This document shows positions 11,493 through 22,560 of a stretch of DNA of 64,000 bases, piece after piece. Origin of the DNA: Undaria pinnatifida (Eukaryota; Sar; Phaeophyceae; Laminariales; Alariaceae). The stretch spans positions 7,682,603 through 7,746,602 of the forward strand of contig JABAKD010000002.1 of assembly GCA_012845835.1 (NCBI GenBank). The letters run 5' to 3'. The notes under the pieces were generated by a model, which worked only from the letters and a program-made list of their open reading frames with translations, made no database searches and was not told where the DNA came from. The position numbers and the translations under genes were made by a program. Each line of letters starts with the position of its first letter. Position 1 is the first letter of the stretch.

Positions 11493-11665
11493 AAAATGAA
11501 AATACACTCCAGCTGTGAGATCGAAGATTTCGTCGAAACTCATCTTTACAAGCTGTGTGTGATACTCCGATCGCGCGCATTACGAGTTGAGTGTCCTCAT
11601 TAAGGATATAGGTCGGCGACTCCCCTTACAACTACAGTGTAGCTATCAGGGTCAACAGGGTGATT
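11493..11665 (-). repeat. Family L, full-length reverse copy
   Basis: The reverse complement matches 13840-13985 almost base for base, including TATATCCTTAATGAGGACAC, ATGCGCGCGATCGGAGTATC and GATGAGTTTCGACGAAATC. This pair defines the family at roughly 170 bp. Confidence 0.8.
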
Positions 11666-11824
11666 TTAGTCAGTCTGTGCGCGGAAACTATAAAACCCGT
11701 TTCTGAGGGGGACAAAATCTGACAGCTGTGACGGGAAATGTATCCTTTTATCAAGTGAATCTTGTAAGTCGAATAACCGGTGAGGGGGGCGGGCGGAGTT
11801 TTGAAGGACGTGGGGGCCTGGTTT

Positions 11825-11995
11825 TGATCAAAAGCGAGCGGGTTTAGAGGGGGGGGGGGAAGGGGGGGCAATTTGTGCATGTAAGCTATAAATCCTTTCG
11901 AGGGGATAAATCTGACGGTTTTGGCACCAGTATATTATTGGGGGGGGGGGGGGGGGGGGTTGGGGCGGGGGGGGGGGGCGGGGGGGGCAGCTCAA
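11825..11995. repeat. Poly-G tracts
   Basis: Two clusters of G runs (up to about 19 G near 11941) flank CTATAAATCCTTTCGAGGGG. A related phrase (GCGGAAACTATAAAACCCG) occurs near 11690 and another near 12003, so the G runs interrupt a small local repeat. Confidence 0.7.
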
Positions 11996-12004
11996 TATGT
12001 GCGT

Positions 12005-12180
12005 GGAAACTACACATTATTTTGAAAGTACGTGGAAGTGTGGTGAGCTTAACCCCTTCAGAACCCCGAAATCTATCCCTATACTGAATTCTAGTAAATC
12101 TGTCAAAGAAAAAAAAAGGATCTTTAGTGGGAAAGGCTTTTAGCTTTTAGTTTCCCCCATCCGCCGGAGGATGAAAAAAA
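12005..12180 (+). mobile_element. Family A 3' end, split by a family B insertion
   Basis: AAGTACGTGGAAGTGTGGTG and the closing CCATCCGCCGGAGGATGAAA belong to family A. They are separated by the element at 12049-12143, inserted at the TTAA that is intact in the copies at 5724 and 6438 (GAGCTTAA or GAGCTAAA). Confidence 0.7.
12049..12143 (+). mobile_element. TTAA-type MITE (family B), copy 2, degraded
   Basis: Left end TTAACCCCTTCAGA followed by CCCTATACTGAATTCTAGTA. The right end (GGGAAAGGCTTTTAG) has decayed. It sits at the same point of family A as copy 3 at 26276. Confidence 0.6.
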
Positions 12181-12304
12181 AAAATCAAGGCAAGGAGCTG
12201 GAAGAAGCGGCGCGGAAGCAACTTTGTGTGATACTCTCGAACTGCTGCGCGCTCTTCTTATCAATAGAGACGCTTGATTAGATCGCATTACGTAGTTGTC
12301 GTTT

Positions 12305-13170
12305 TTTTGGTTGGTGCACATGTGTCTCGGGGGGGGCTCGATAATAAGCAGCCCCTTAAAACTGCCCCTCGGGGGCGCTGTTTAGGGCAAGCTGCTTGGA
12401 AGAAGTGTGTTGGTTGGTTTGCACGTAATGCAAGGGGGGTAACACCCATTATAACTGCCCCCATTTTTGAAGGGGACAGACTACTTGAAAGTTGTGTGTT
12501 TTTGGCGGTTTACATGTATCCCAGGGGGGTTAGCTCATTAAAAGGACCCCCACGTTTTTTGGCGGAAAGTTGAAGTTGCTCGGAAGCAGACATTATCGAA
12601 GTATGAGAAAATATGGGTTTTGTACGTACGTAAGAAGTTTGACCAATCAGATCAATGCGGTAATTCATAGTCGTATGAGCGATAGCATTGGGTACACCTG
12701 GCCCACCCGTGTAGGCGACGACCTGCACGCGGAGCGCGTAGGGGAGCAGAGTCGGAGCTGCAGGTCCAAGGTGTGATACAGACTAGTTTAAGTAAGTAGC
12801 GTGTTTTGGTTGGTTTAGATGTGTCGCAAGGGGGTCAACCAATTAGAATTGCCCCCACGGTTTTTTTAGGGGAAAATTACTTAGAATGAATGTGTTTTGG
12901 TTAGTTTGCATGTGCCCCTTGGGGGTTAACCCGTTATAAATGCCCCCACGTGTTTGGGGAACGGATACGTGGACGTAGAGTGTTTTGGTCGGTATACATA
13001 TATGCCCCACGGGGGAAACCGATTATAGCTGCCCCCGCGTTTTTTGGGGACAAACTACTTGTAAGTATCATGTTGTGATCGGTTTATAATAGATATATTT
13101 CCCAAGGGGTAGTTCTATTAGAACTGCCCCCAAGTTTTTCGGGTACAAACTACTTGGAAGGAGTGAGGGG
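12305..13170. repeat. Satellite array (family F), about 90-bp units
   Basis: At least seven diverged units. Each has ATTATAACTGCCCCC, then ACGTTTTTTGGGGACAAACT, then TACTTGGAAG, then GTGTTTTGGTTGGTTT and a GGGGGTTAACC-like junction. Junctions lie near 12347, 12433, 12524, 12830, 12920, 13010 and 13108; the stretch 12590-12790 between units is unrelated. A solo relative lies near 25490-25560. The unit resembles the reverse complement of the family B element. Confidence 0.8.
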
Positions 13171-13438
13171 TGATTTTCGCGGTGATAACATCGAGAGTTT
13201 ATCTGTCTTCGGCTTGCAAAGCGAAAAAAATATATATGTTTAGATGAACGCCTCCGCTTCTTTCTACGTAGCGGTCCGCTTCGCATTGTCTCGCGGAACG
13301 ACGTCGAGGTTTCCTTACAGCGAACTACCAAAGGCAACGACAACGACGAAGACAGCGAGAGAGAGACAGGGGTAACAGGCCACCTACCTTTGCGACTGAG
13401 TCGGAGTCGCCATCATCTGTGCATGATCTGTGATATGT

Positions 13439-13665
13439 ATCTACCTACCTACCTACCTACCTACCTACCTACCTACCAACCGACCGACCGACCTACCTAC
13501 CTACCGACCGACCTACCTACCTACCTACTTACCTACCTACCTACCTACCTACCCACCTACCACCTACCTACCTACCTACCTACATACATACCGTCCGTCC
13601 GACCGACCGACCGGCCGACCGGCCGACCGACCGGCAGGCAGACAGACAGACAGGCAGACCTGCGT
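13439..13665. repeat. (CTAC)n array with CGAC, CGGC and CAGA variants
   Basis: Tetranucleotide repeat that drifts from CTAC to CGAC, CGGC and finally CAGA/CAGG toward its 3' end. The YLPT-type frames are artefacts. Confidence 0.95.
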
Positions 13666-13819
13666 ACGTCTCTATGCTCTGTACCTACAAATATCATGTT
13701 ACCTCCTTACGGAGTTGGATCACCTACCTTTGCGGCTGAATCGTAGTCGCCGCATATGTCCATTTGTTAGATAGAACCTGCGGCTTATTACACGCCTATG
13801 GTCTATGATATATAATACA

Positions 13820-13985
13820 TACCTCCGTAGATTGTAGTTCCAGGGGGTGTCGCCGACCTATATCCTTAATGAGGACACACACCCCGTAATGCGCGCGATC
13901 GGAGTATCACACACAGCTTGCAAAGATGAGTTTCGACAAGATCTTCGATCCCACAGCTGGAGTGTATTTTTATTTTTGTAGTATA
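13820..13985 (+). repeat. Family L, full-length forward copy
   Basis: Matches the reverse copy at 11493-11665. Contains GTATCACACACAGCTTGCAA, GAGTTTCGACAAGATC and CTGGAGTGTATTTTTAT, and is followed at once by a second (CTAC)n tract. Confidence 0.8.
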
Positions 13986-13987
13986 TA

Positions 13988-14070
13988 CCTCCCACCCACG
14001 TACCTACCTACCGACCTACCGACCGATCGACCGACCGACCGGCCGACCTATATACCTATTGGCCTACCTA
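13988..14070. repeat. Second (CTAC/CGAC)n tract
   Basis: CTAC and CGAC tetranucleotides, like the array at 13439. Confidence 0.9.
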
Positions 14071-14454
14071 CACCATCATTACGAGTACCTCACGGGGATA
14101 GGGTCTGGATTTAGGGTACCGAGCCACATGCCCTACTTACTTACCTACCCACCTCATGCGAACGTCGAATAAAAAAGCGGCCCCATGGGTCAACCAGGCA
14201 TGTTGGGGGGGGGGAGGCGTATTTGGGGGGGGTGTGGAGAGAGCGCATGCCATCGAGGAAAACCAAAACGTTACTTTTTTTTTTCGTCTCCCGGGGGTTA
14301 TAACCCGGTGAAGCTCGACCGTCCGCCGCGGAAGGTTTTCACCGCGCGCGCTCAGACGAGTGAGCGCCCGCGGGCAGGGAGGGCGATGTGGGGGCGGGGG
14401 GGCGAGGAGCGGGCGGGGATGGCGTTTACCCCGAAAGTTGGAAAGTTGGGCGCC

Positions 14455-14560
14455 AGCAACACCGACGGCGGCGGCAGCAGCAGCGGTGGCAGCAGCAGCA
14501 GCAGCGGCGGCGACGGCGGCGGCGGCAGCTGCAGCAGTAGCAGCAGCAGCAGCGGAACCA
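14455..14560. repeat. (GGC/AGC)n triplet repeat
   Basis: Imperfect GGC and AGC triplets. They give open poly-Ala, poly-Ser and poly-Leu frames in several phases and no splice-bounded exon. Confidence 0.85.
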
Positions 14561-14794
14561 AACGTTAAACATTTACATGTGTTTGGACTTGTATGCACCG
14601 CCCTTGCTTGAATGGTTTTTTATAAAAAATATTTCAAGGAAGTCAGCCGTGAGTTCGACGAATTTCGGGTCAATACGTTTTTGTTATTTTTCAGGCAGCG
14701 GCGGATCTTTTGTTTTTTTCACTGGTGCCGGGCATTAATTTTTTATGTCAATATGCCTGATATAATGCGGAGCATACAGCAATTGCGAAATATT

Positions 14795-14990
14795 AGTACG
14801 AGGACAACAACGACGAGAACAAAAGCGACAAGCACGACGACAACAACGATACCCACAACGACGATTGCAACCACAACAGCACCAGCAACATCAAAAACAC
14901 AGCCATCGTCACCCCACGTTACCGCCAACAGCAACATCAACCACGACCGCCACGACAACAGCAACGGCAACAACACCCACAGCGGCGACA
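14795..14990. repeat. Degenerate ACA/ACG triplet tract
   Basis: Mostly ACA, ACG, GCA and CAG triplets. The Thr-rich plus frame (from about 14612 to 15046) may simply reflect this composition. Confidence 0.75.
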
Positions 14991-15329
14991 ACTGGCTTAT
15001 CTTTTGTTTGTGGGAAAGAGGTGTTGCGGGGCGCAATCGCGGATGAGGGAACCGATACCGACATCGACATCGACGCCAAGACCAAAGATCACGTTAACAC
15101 CATTGGGACCCAGGTACAGTGGTGGTCCGTCTACTCGTATAGCAAAATATGTCAGCAGACGGTCAGTCAAGAGAAAACGTCCAGGGGTCAAGGGTGTAAA
15201 ACCGATCGTTCCACACTAGAACCTAGTATTTTGGCGTCCGTCAAGGTAAACTACTGGAAAATTGCCGTCGGTCAAGGGGTCGAAGTGCCGTCTCCTGGCA
15301 TACCTGGTCTAATAGTGCCGGTTGAGCAG

Positions 15330-15505
15330 TAATTCGATGAAAATCGACGAGCGTATAAAGCTGAAAAACAGGAACGCTTAACCCAATATATGCGCGAGAT
15401 AAATGAAGGCATGTGCCGGAGGGGGGGAGGGGGGGGGACGCCTGTGACCACGGCTTGTGGCTTGTCCAGAAGGTCGTTGAGGGTAAAGTCTCTTGCGAGT
15501 TGAGC
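15330..15505 (+). repeat. Dispersed repeat family J-prime, with poly-G
   Basis: AATTCGATGAAAATCGACGA, a GAGATAAATGAAGGCATGTG block, an interrupted G run (15419-15438) and CCTGTGACCACGGCTTG. The same order, poly-G included, is found at 54840-55030. Confidence 0.7.
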
Positions 15506-15814
15506 TGGAGAGCAGAAGCGAGGCCTAGAGAACACCAAAACGAAAGCGCCGGTTTCCCGTTTGCGTTACAGTACGCGACAACATTTGACAATTTGGCAGT
15601 CAAAATGTTTTTGACGAGAACCAAAACATGGCGTCTTTGGTGCTGAAGATAGCCTTGGACGCGTCCTGCCTTACATGAGAATTCCAACCTGGCCATAAGT
15701 ATGAAATTCTTCACTGGTGTCGCATACTGTATAGCGCCTGTGAAATCGATTCGCTTGGCACAGATGGGAGCAACCAGTAGCGGCAGTATGCGGAGTAGCT
15801 GCCGTTGTAGTGCC

Positions 15815-15890
15815 GGTTGACGCTATAGTGCGGGTTTCCGCTATAGTGCGGGTTTCCGCTATAGTGCGGGATGCCGCTATAATGCCGGTA
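15815..15890. repeat. 18-bp tandem repeat
   Basis: About four copies of CTATAGTGCGGGTTTCCG with drift in the last units. Confidence 0.9.
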
Positions 15891-16099
15891 TTTCCGGCTG
15901 CAAATATCAAGCTCCAGACCCGCGGATTATGCCACGCGAATAGTCCGGATAAAAAAATGGGTGCACAACTGCTACCGCAGCATATGCGTGAATCGTTTAT
16001 TTTGTTTGTTTAAACCTTTTTTTTCCCCCTTGAAATTCCAAAGGGGATGAATGAAAGAGCGGTGTTCTTTGAGCCCGTCAAGGCCGCTTGTTGGCCTCA

Positions 16100-17060
16100 T
16101 GATACTGCGTTTTCTGGTGTAGGGGCGGTCGGTCAAGGGGTCACACTGTCGCCGCTATTGTAGGTTTTGGAGGCCGGTATTTGGGGACGCGTCAAGGGTT
16201 TTGTTTGGCCGTATTATGTTGTTTTTAGTGTTGGGGCGGTCAGTCAAGCGGTCAATTCGCGGTCTGCTAGCACATGTTGACCTTAGTTTACTAACTTTAC
16301 TGGAAGGGGCGGTCAGTCAAGCCGTTGCAAACCGCGGTCTGCTTGCACATGTTTGCCTTCGTATACTGACTTTTGTGTTGGGGACGGTCAGCCAAGCGGT
16401 CATTATCTGCGATGCCGTATCGAATGTGATCAAGATGGACAGCGACGCCCCCTTGTAAGCGTTTTATGACGCGTGCTACGGTCGAGGTGCACTGGCTCTT
16501 TTTTTCCTTCCTGAGGGTGGTGACTTGAGGAGGTATATTGCCTTCTGAGGCAAATCCTGATTTTAAAAAAACTGCCCGATAAACGAATCCAGCCATTTAG
16601 CACCGCAGTCCCGACATGGGGACAAAACACTTGGAGTTAGACTGGGATAATTTCAGGGGTTGAAGATGGGTTGAAAACGAAACATTCAGATTGCAAAGTA
16701 AGAATGATTACGTTTCCGACGGTTTGGGGTTAAGGCAGAAAACACCCGTCATTCAGAAGAATATTTTTGCGAAAAAACGATCCCTCTATTGCCCTAGCAC
16801 TCGTCTTGATGCTGGTTTTGGTGTTGGGGGCGGTCAGCCAAGCGGTCAAAGCCGCGGTCATGCTCTACTAGACGGTCAAACCGCGGTCAACCCCTATATA
16901 TCGCAAAGTTTTATCCCATAGTTTTACACGTCTGACTGATCACCGACCGATCCCCAGTTGTTGGGGGCGGTCAGTCACGCGATCAAACCGCGGTCAACGT
17001 CAACCTCTGCAGGCGGCGGTCAAACCGCGGTCAACTCCTAGATAGCATAGTTTCACACGT
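16100..17060. repeat. Minisatellite field with GCGGTCAGTCAAGCGGTC core
   Basis: The core GGGGCGGTCAGTCAAGCGG, often followed by CAAACCGCGGTC, recurs around 16115, 16235, 16310, 16385, 16825 and 16965. Three of these form a roughly 70-80 bp tandem with GGTCTGCTTGCACATGTTTG. Weaker relatives lie at 15160, 18730, 18835 and 34670. Confidence 0.75.
16675..16805 (-). mobile_element. Family C MITE fragment
   Basis: GTTTCCGACGGTTTGGGGTTAAGG, the GTCATTCAG block and CCTCTATTGCC match one side of the family C elements at 46135-46250 and 57110-57215. Confidence 0.55.
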
Positions 17061-18200
17061 GGAACAGATGACCGATCCCCACATGATGCCCTAGGCCTAT
17101 GGGGGAACATCTGTGTGGCCTAGCTCATGGTACCAGGTCGGAGCCGTACGCTCCGCGTTCTAGCAAGTTTTTCCAGGGCTGGATCTGTACTCTCTACAAG
17201 ATATGCAGATTCCGCCCAACAATTTCATATCGGCAGGTGCTAGGGGTGTGAGTTGCCTGGAGTTCCCGCCTGGTTATTATTTGGCTGCCGGCCGCCAGCC
17301 AACTAGTCGACTGAAGCCGGGCAAGCGAAGCGAGCCAATAAAGCCCCCCCTGGCCGGGGGGGGGGGCGCTGGATGCGCCCCCGGAGGGCCGGCTGCGCCG
17401 CCGGAGGCACAATTTTCGTTATTTGGCGTCATTTTGTACGCAAAAAGTATGACAAAACGGCCTGCTGTAGGTTCTGTAGTTGAGCACTGGTTTATGCTTG
17501 AAAAATGAAAAAGAAAACACTTGAGCTGTGTGTGTGAGATCGACCAAAGAGGATTTTGATCAAAAACTCAGCTTTGCAAGCTGCGGTTTACATATAAGAA
17601 GCAGGCGAATAAAGAAAAAAATCGTCGTTTTGGTCGGTAAAGGCTATTTGTTATTTGTTTGTATAGACAAGATGCAAAACGTTCCGTCATGCGATCATGT
17701 AGAACAAGGACTGGCGCCTTCTTTGCGTACACCATAAAGTGTTTCCAAACCCAGTGCTGGGAGTTTGGGGCGCTTGGGAAGCCGGCTCTCGTTCAGTACA
17801 CGGTAGCGAACCGCATCTTTGTCGCGGGCGCTCGGGCGAGGAGGGGCCGTCGGAACGACCACTTGAATGATGCAGGCTCCATTGCCGCCGTGGTCACATG
17901 ACGGGCCGGGTTCAACGCTGCCAGCACCTTCGGCACTGCCATCGGTACCAGCACCATCGATGGCGATGGGTCGATGCACCGTGAGTTGCCTATCTGTTCG
18001 CAGCGAGCTTGGGCTCCCGTCTCGGGAAAATGCGTGCCCCGTACGAAACAAGCTTTCCTACAATAAACGAAACCCAAATACACAAAGTGGTTGGGTAGTT
18101 GGCACCTCCCCAACTAACTTGAATAACCAGCCAGCTAATAACTAGCAGGTAACTTGTAGTCAGCCAACTCACAGCCCCAGCATCTACAGGAGCTGCTGTA
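17060..18200. other. No firm gene; GC-rich palindromic stretch at 17330-17412
   Basis: A GC-rich segment has CCCCCCCTGGCCGGGGG followed by GCGCCCCCGGAGGGCCGGC, able to form stems. A short forward family L piece lies near 17525-17600. GC-rich DNA at 17790-17990 has open frames on both strands and a donor-like CACCGTGAGT at 17988, but no acceptor decides a frame. Confidence 0.4.
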
Positions 18201-18210
18201 GATAGATTAT

Positions 18211-18310
18211 CTAGATCGTGATCTGTCCAACATGTGTGATCTAGGTCGTGATCTGTCCAACATGTGTGATCTAGGTCGTGATCTGTCCAACATGTGTGAT
18301 CTAGATCGTG
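18211..18310. repeat. 30-bp tandem repeat
   Basis: Three units (18211-18240, 18241-18270, 18271-18300) of CTAGGTCGTGATCTGTCC plus CAACATGTGTGAT, then a partial fourth. A relative lies near 18660. Confidence 0.97.
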
Positions 18311-18333
18311 TGATGTGTCCGAGGTGTGGACTT

Positions 18334-18629
18334 AGGGCCGTTCCTAACGAACACGAAAAAAAATGCCAGGAATCGTGACAAAAAACGGTTACATTTTCGC
18401 GAAATCGTGATATTCGTCAGGAATCCGGACTTTGAATCGTTTGGACGTTCTGAATCGTTTTGACGTTTTTTCCATAAAAAAAGTGATGTCGTAGTCTAAT
18501 TCCTGACAAAAGAAAATCGTATTTTTCGTTTGTTTGTTGAAAACTTGACATTTCAAAATCTCAAAATGTCTGGAATCGTGACATGTCGGGACTCGTTTTT
18601 TTTTTTTTCAGTTCGTCAGAAACCGCCCT
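18334..18629. mobile_element. Non-autonomous DNA transposon with inverted termini
   Basis: The left end AGGGCCGTTCCTAACGAAC and the inverted right end AGGGCGGTTTCTGACGAAC match at 16 of 19 bases. The 296-bp interior is AT-rich with repeated AATCGT motifs and has no coding frame. No clear target-site duplication is visible, so the superfamily is not assigned. Confidence 0.7.
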
Positions 18630-19688
18630 GGCAGTTTCAAGATCTCACTGCAGATGAATGATCTACCGTAGATCGTGATCTGTCCGAGTTGGGCCTATTT
18701 TGGACTGAGTATGCTGGTTTTCGTGAGGGCGGCGGTCAGTCAAGGCGCCAAACTGCGGCGTACTCACAATATAGCATGTTTTGGCCTTAGGATACCACCA
18801 GTAGTTATAGTGCAGACAGAGGGCGCCCGGGCAAGCGGTCAACCCGCCGCGTCGTATTGATGTTTATATCGTCTATGACCAAGGCCGACAACGGCAGCTA
18901 CCATGCCCGGCGGCTGCTGGGCAGGGACGGGGGCGGGGAGAGGGTATGGTCCCGCGGGTATCGGGCGGGGAGGGGGGGGAGAGACAAGCCCGCCCCGCCC
19001 GCCCCCTCCCCGCGCGCCGCGCCTCGAAATGGAGCGCACGCCCGAGAAGTTAGCGAGAGGGAGGTTACTTGATGCACTCACTGCTGCTGTTGTTGTGCCA
19101 CGCTGTAACAAAAAATAGTTGCGGTAGCAGCACAGCAGTTCTCGCGGGGGTACAGGGTGCCAGGTATAATGCAACAATATCGTTAATAGGAGTACGCTTT
19201 CTTTGGTGTACGCTATTTTGTGTGTGCTATATTAACAGTATGAATGTACTGTTTTCTGCTACTATGGTATTGCTCTACAAGTATATACTGGGAATAGTGT
19301 GCACTACAGCGGATCGTTGTACGCTTTTAGCAGCATGAACGCACCACTAGAAAACAAAGTGTAGCACTATTGATGTATCGTTGTACACAGCATAGAGCGA
19401 CGACACCGACAGCGCTGGGTCCTGGTAGTTTGTAAACGTACGCAGAGTACTCGTACTCGGTTGAGTTGCGTTGACCGAACAAGGACTATTCCGCGCAAGC
19501 ACAGGCCATCACACGAACAGCGTCAACGAAATAGTACCGGTAGTCAGCAAGAGCGGAGAAAACTTGGAAGATTTCTAAGAGATTGGAAAACAACGACCGC
19601 TGACTCTAATCTTGCTTCCCCCTCCCCCCCGCGCCGTTTCCTCCGCCCCATGTTCCCTATTCCACGCGTTACATTTAGGCTTATGCAG

Positions 19689-19789
19689 GTTCACCTGCAA
19701 GTTGCGCCCGGATCGGCCTGGCCGGGACTACAGGAGCGAGGAGGTCTCCCAGCAGGACCAGGCCCAGGCTCCGGCGGCCCCCCACCTAG
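19689..19789 (+). CDS. Possible internal exon, unknown protein
   Basis: A long pyrimidine tract (19616-19676) leads to the acceptor TTATGCAG, then 101 GC-rich bases and a good donor (CCTAG then gtgaga). The most protein-like frame reads FTCKLRPDRPGRDYRSEE and then a Q/A/P-rich stretch. This implies a phase-2 intron before and a phase-1 intron after. The other two frames are also open, so the frame choice is a judgement. No domain is recognised and no partner exon was found; the next kilobase is minisatellite. Confidence 0.33.
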
Positions 19790-19917
19790 GTGAGACGCGT
19801 GTAATAAGGCTTGCTTTAGCTGGGTACGTAATTGGTTAACCTGTCACCAGTAGTCCAGTGGACTAATTAGTATGTAGTACCCTCTAATGAATGCCTTCAT
19901 ATGAGAGCGTTACTAAT

Positions 19918-20695
19918 GATACCGCCGACTGTCATTGTAAACAAGAGTGACTGAGTGTTGGGGTCGTAGCGATGATGCCGCCGGTTGTTGTTGGGCGCAA
20001 GAGAGAATCCACTGATGCAACAGGTTGTTGCTGTCGGCGAGAGAGAGAGAGCGTGAGCAAGGGCAACGCAAGGGGTTGGTGACGGGTCTGACTGTTGGTG
20101 GGAACTTGAGGCGGTGTTCGTGACGCCCAGGCCCAGGCCCAGGCCAGGCCCTCCGCCAGCGTGAGAAGAGTGGTGCAAGGTTTAGTTTGGGTAGGTAATG
20201 TTCTACCCTTTCACCGGCACAGTAGGGGTCTCCAAGAAAGGGGTGGTGTGCCTGAAAGCAGCACGACCGCCTTATGAAGGGAAGCCGCCTTACTCGATAG
20301 CACTGTACAGGTGTATGAGTGCAGTTCCCCAGTCGCGCCGAGCGATTTTGAGAGACTTATATCGGGATACCCGCATGATATGGGTATTGGGGGACCCCTA
20401 CTGTACTCCAGTGGACTGGTTGCTAGAACCGTACAGCAATAACTTAACATGGGAGTGTTGATGACGCCGCTGGCTGTTGTGAGCTAGAGAGGGTGCTGGC
20501 AAGGTCTTATGAGCAAGAGGAGGTGTTGGCGACGCGGCTGGCTGCTGTTGCGAGCAAGACAGAGTAGCGATGACGCCACTAACTGTCGCTGTGAGCAAGC
20601 AAGAGTGTAGATGGTGACGGTTGTTGCGAACAGGAGAGGGTAGCAGCGATGGCGCCGTTAGCTGTTGTTGCTTTGTTGTGAGCAAGATTACACGG
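19918..20695. repeat. Degenerate roughly 50-bp minisatellite, two blocks
   Basis: Units such as GATGACGCCGCTGGCTGTTG followed by TGAGCAAGAGAGAG recur at 19918-20095 and 20458-20695. A family K copy (20262-20405) lies between the blocks. Confidence 0.65.
20262..20405 (+). repeat. Family K, copy 2
   Basis: CGACCGCCTTATGAAGGGAA, CCCCAGTCGCGC, CGGGATACC and GGACCCCTACT in the same order as 8975-9075, with an extra segment. Confidence 0.6.
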
Positions 20696-20949
20696 GTGTT
20701 TACCTTCGTGTGGCGTCTTTCTAGCTCTTGCCCCCTCCCCCCCCTCCCTCTCTCTCCCGTCTGCACTTTGCTCGTTGCCTCTTTTTGTGCTCACATTGCG
20801 CCTCACTCGTTTTTTTTTTGTTTTTCTTGAGTGTGCGTTCGCTTCTGCCTATGTGTGTTTGATTAATCCTTGGAGCGGCGTGTAGTTCTTCCTCCCCTTC
20901 ACCCCCCCTCCGTACCCCCTGCTACCCCCCCTTCCCCTCACCGCCACCG

Positions 20950-21185
20950 TTCAGACTTTGCGACAGGCGATATCTCGTCAGTATTAAAGCTCTTGCTGAG
21001 CGCAACGTGTGTATAATTTTTATGTCACCGCCGGCCTTGTAGTCCCTCCTCCCCCCACCCCTCTACCCCCCCCCCCGCCCCACCTATCCGCCAACTTATA
21101 TAAGTTGCGACGCGCGATATCTCGTAGCCCAAGCATCTCCTGTGCGCGCCATGTGTGTCATTTTTATGTTATCGCCGGACACGGA
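20950..21185. repeat. Roughly 150-bp tandem duplication
   Basis: GCGATATCTCGT, GTGTGTA/TAATTTTTATGT and CGCCGG repeat in order at about 20960 and 21112. C-rich sequence lies between the units. Confidence 0.65.
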
Positions 21186-21439
21186 CCCGACCCCGACCCC
21201 GAATCCACCCGGAAGAGGCGGAAGCAGTGCTTGATCGGTCGGGAGAGATGCCTCAGGGAGACAGGGACAGAGTAGAAATTGGTGGGGCGAGCGATAGGCA
21301 GGCGGATGGCAGCCAGGCAGGAAAGACAGGTATTGCCGTGATCATTCGCTTCTCCGGGAGATAGGGAAAGAAAGCTGCTTGCTGCTGCCCCGTGCTAGCT
21401 TGGGTTGCCCGAGGGTTCGGCTCGGCGAACGGACAACCC

Positions 21440-21660
21440 GAGCGCACGGTGGAGCGTTAGCGGCAGTAGGAGCAGCGGCAGCAGCAGAGGTAGTAGCGCT
21501 AGCGGCGGCAGCTGAAGCAACAGCAGCGCCTGCGGCAGCAGTGGTACCAGCAGCAGTATTGCAGCAGGGGCGGCAGCAGCAGCGGTAATTATACCAGCAG
21601 CAGCAGCAGCGGCAGGGTAGCGATACCAGCAGCAATACCAGCAGCTACTGCAGCGGTTGC
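21440..21660. repeat. (GCA)n-type triplet tract
   Basis: Imperfect GCA, GCG and GTA triplets. Ala-rich and Leu-rich frames are open in both directions. Confidence 0.85.
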
Positions 21661-22034
21661 CGTGCCAGCACCAGCACCAGCACCAACTCAGAGGGCGAGC
21701 GCCGCCAACATATACGTACTTGTCCATCTCACAGTTCCTATACATACATTGTCCTGTGTACGTACTGCGCGCCCGCGCGATCGGCACGGCATTCCGCGTG
21801 CAACCTCCCCGTTCCGTCCCGTCCCGTCCCGTCCCGCCCCCCCGCCTCTTTGTTTTCTGTGCTTGGAAACGATCGGCACCTAGTTCACCTGCATCCTCGC
21901 CCCCGCGTGCGTTAGGAACGGCGGCGTCAAGTGTCCCACTTGCGGAGAAAAAGTGCCGGCAGCTATGCCCTACTCAAGGTAGCTTATCCCTCAGCCCCTC
22001 GGGTCCCGAGGTAGCTTCGTTTTTTCGACGACGT

Positions 22035-22560
22035 GTTGACTTGCTGCTGCTGTTACTGTCGTTATTGTTGTTGTTGGTGTTATTGTTGTGAGTGTTGGTG
22101 TTGATGGTGGTTTTGTTGCTGTTGTTGCTGTTCGTGGTGGTGGTGATGGTGATGTTGCTGTTGTTGGTGATTTTGGTGATGCTGGCGTTGTTGGGGATGT
22201 TGCTGCTGTTGGTTGTTCTTGATTTGCTGATGTTGCGGAGGCTGATTGCTGCTGCTGGCATTGCTGCTGCCGCTGCCTCTGTCAGCGCTGCTAGCGCTGC
22301 TGCCGCCGCTGCTGCTGTTGGCGGTGTTGCCGTTGTTACTGCTGCTGCTGTTGGTGGTGATATGTCGCTGCTGCTACTGATTTTGCTGCTTGCTGCTGAT
22401 GATGTTGGTGGCGATGTTGCTACCGCCTGCTGCTGCTGATTGCTGTTGCTGCCTGCTTTCTGCTGACTCTGCCGCCGCTGCTGCTGCCGCTGTTGTTGGT
22501 GTTGTTGTGGTGATACTGTTCCTGCTGCTGACTGCAGCTACTGACTGCTTCCGTTGCCTG
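22035..22560. repeat. (TGC/TGT)n-type triplet tract
   Basis: Over 500 bp of imperfect TGC, TGT and TGG triplets. It would encode Leu/Val/Ala strings on the plus strand and Asn/Ser/Gln strings on the minus strand; no splice-bounded exon. Confidence 0.85.

Noticed and set aside
13390-13774. YLPT-repeat protein frames
   Set aside because: Produced by the (CTAC)n tetranucleotide; all frames are open for the same reason.
18211-18310. Evenly spaced repeat resembling a CRISPR array
   Set aside because: Units are contiguous with no unique spacers, in a eukaryotic repeat context; it is a plain tandem repeat.
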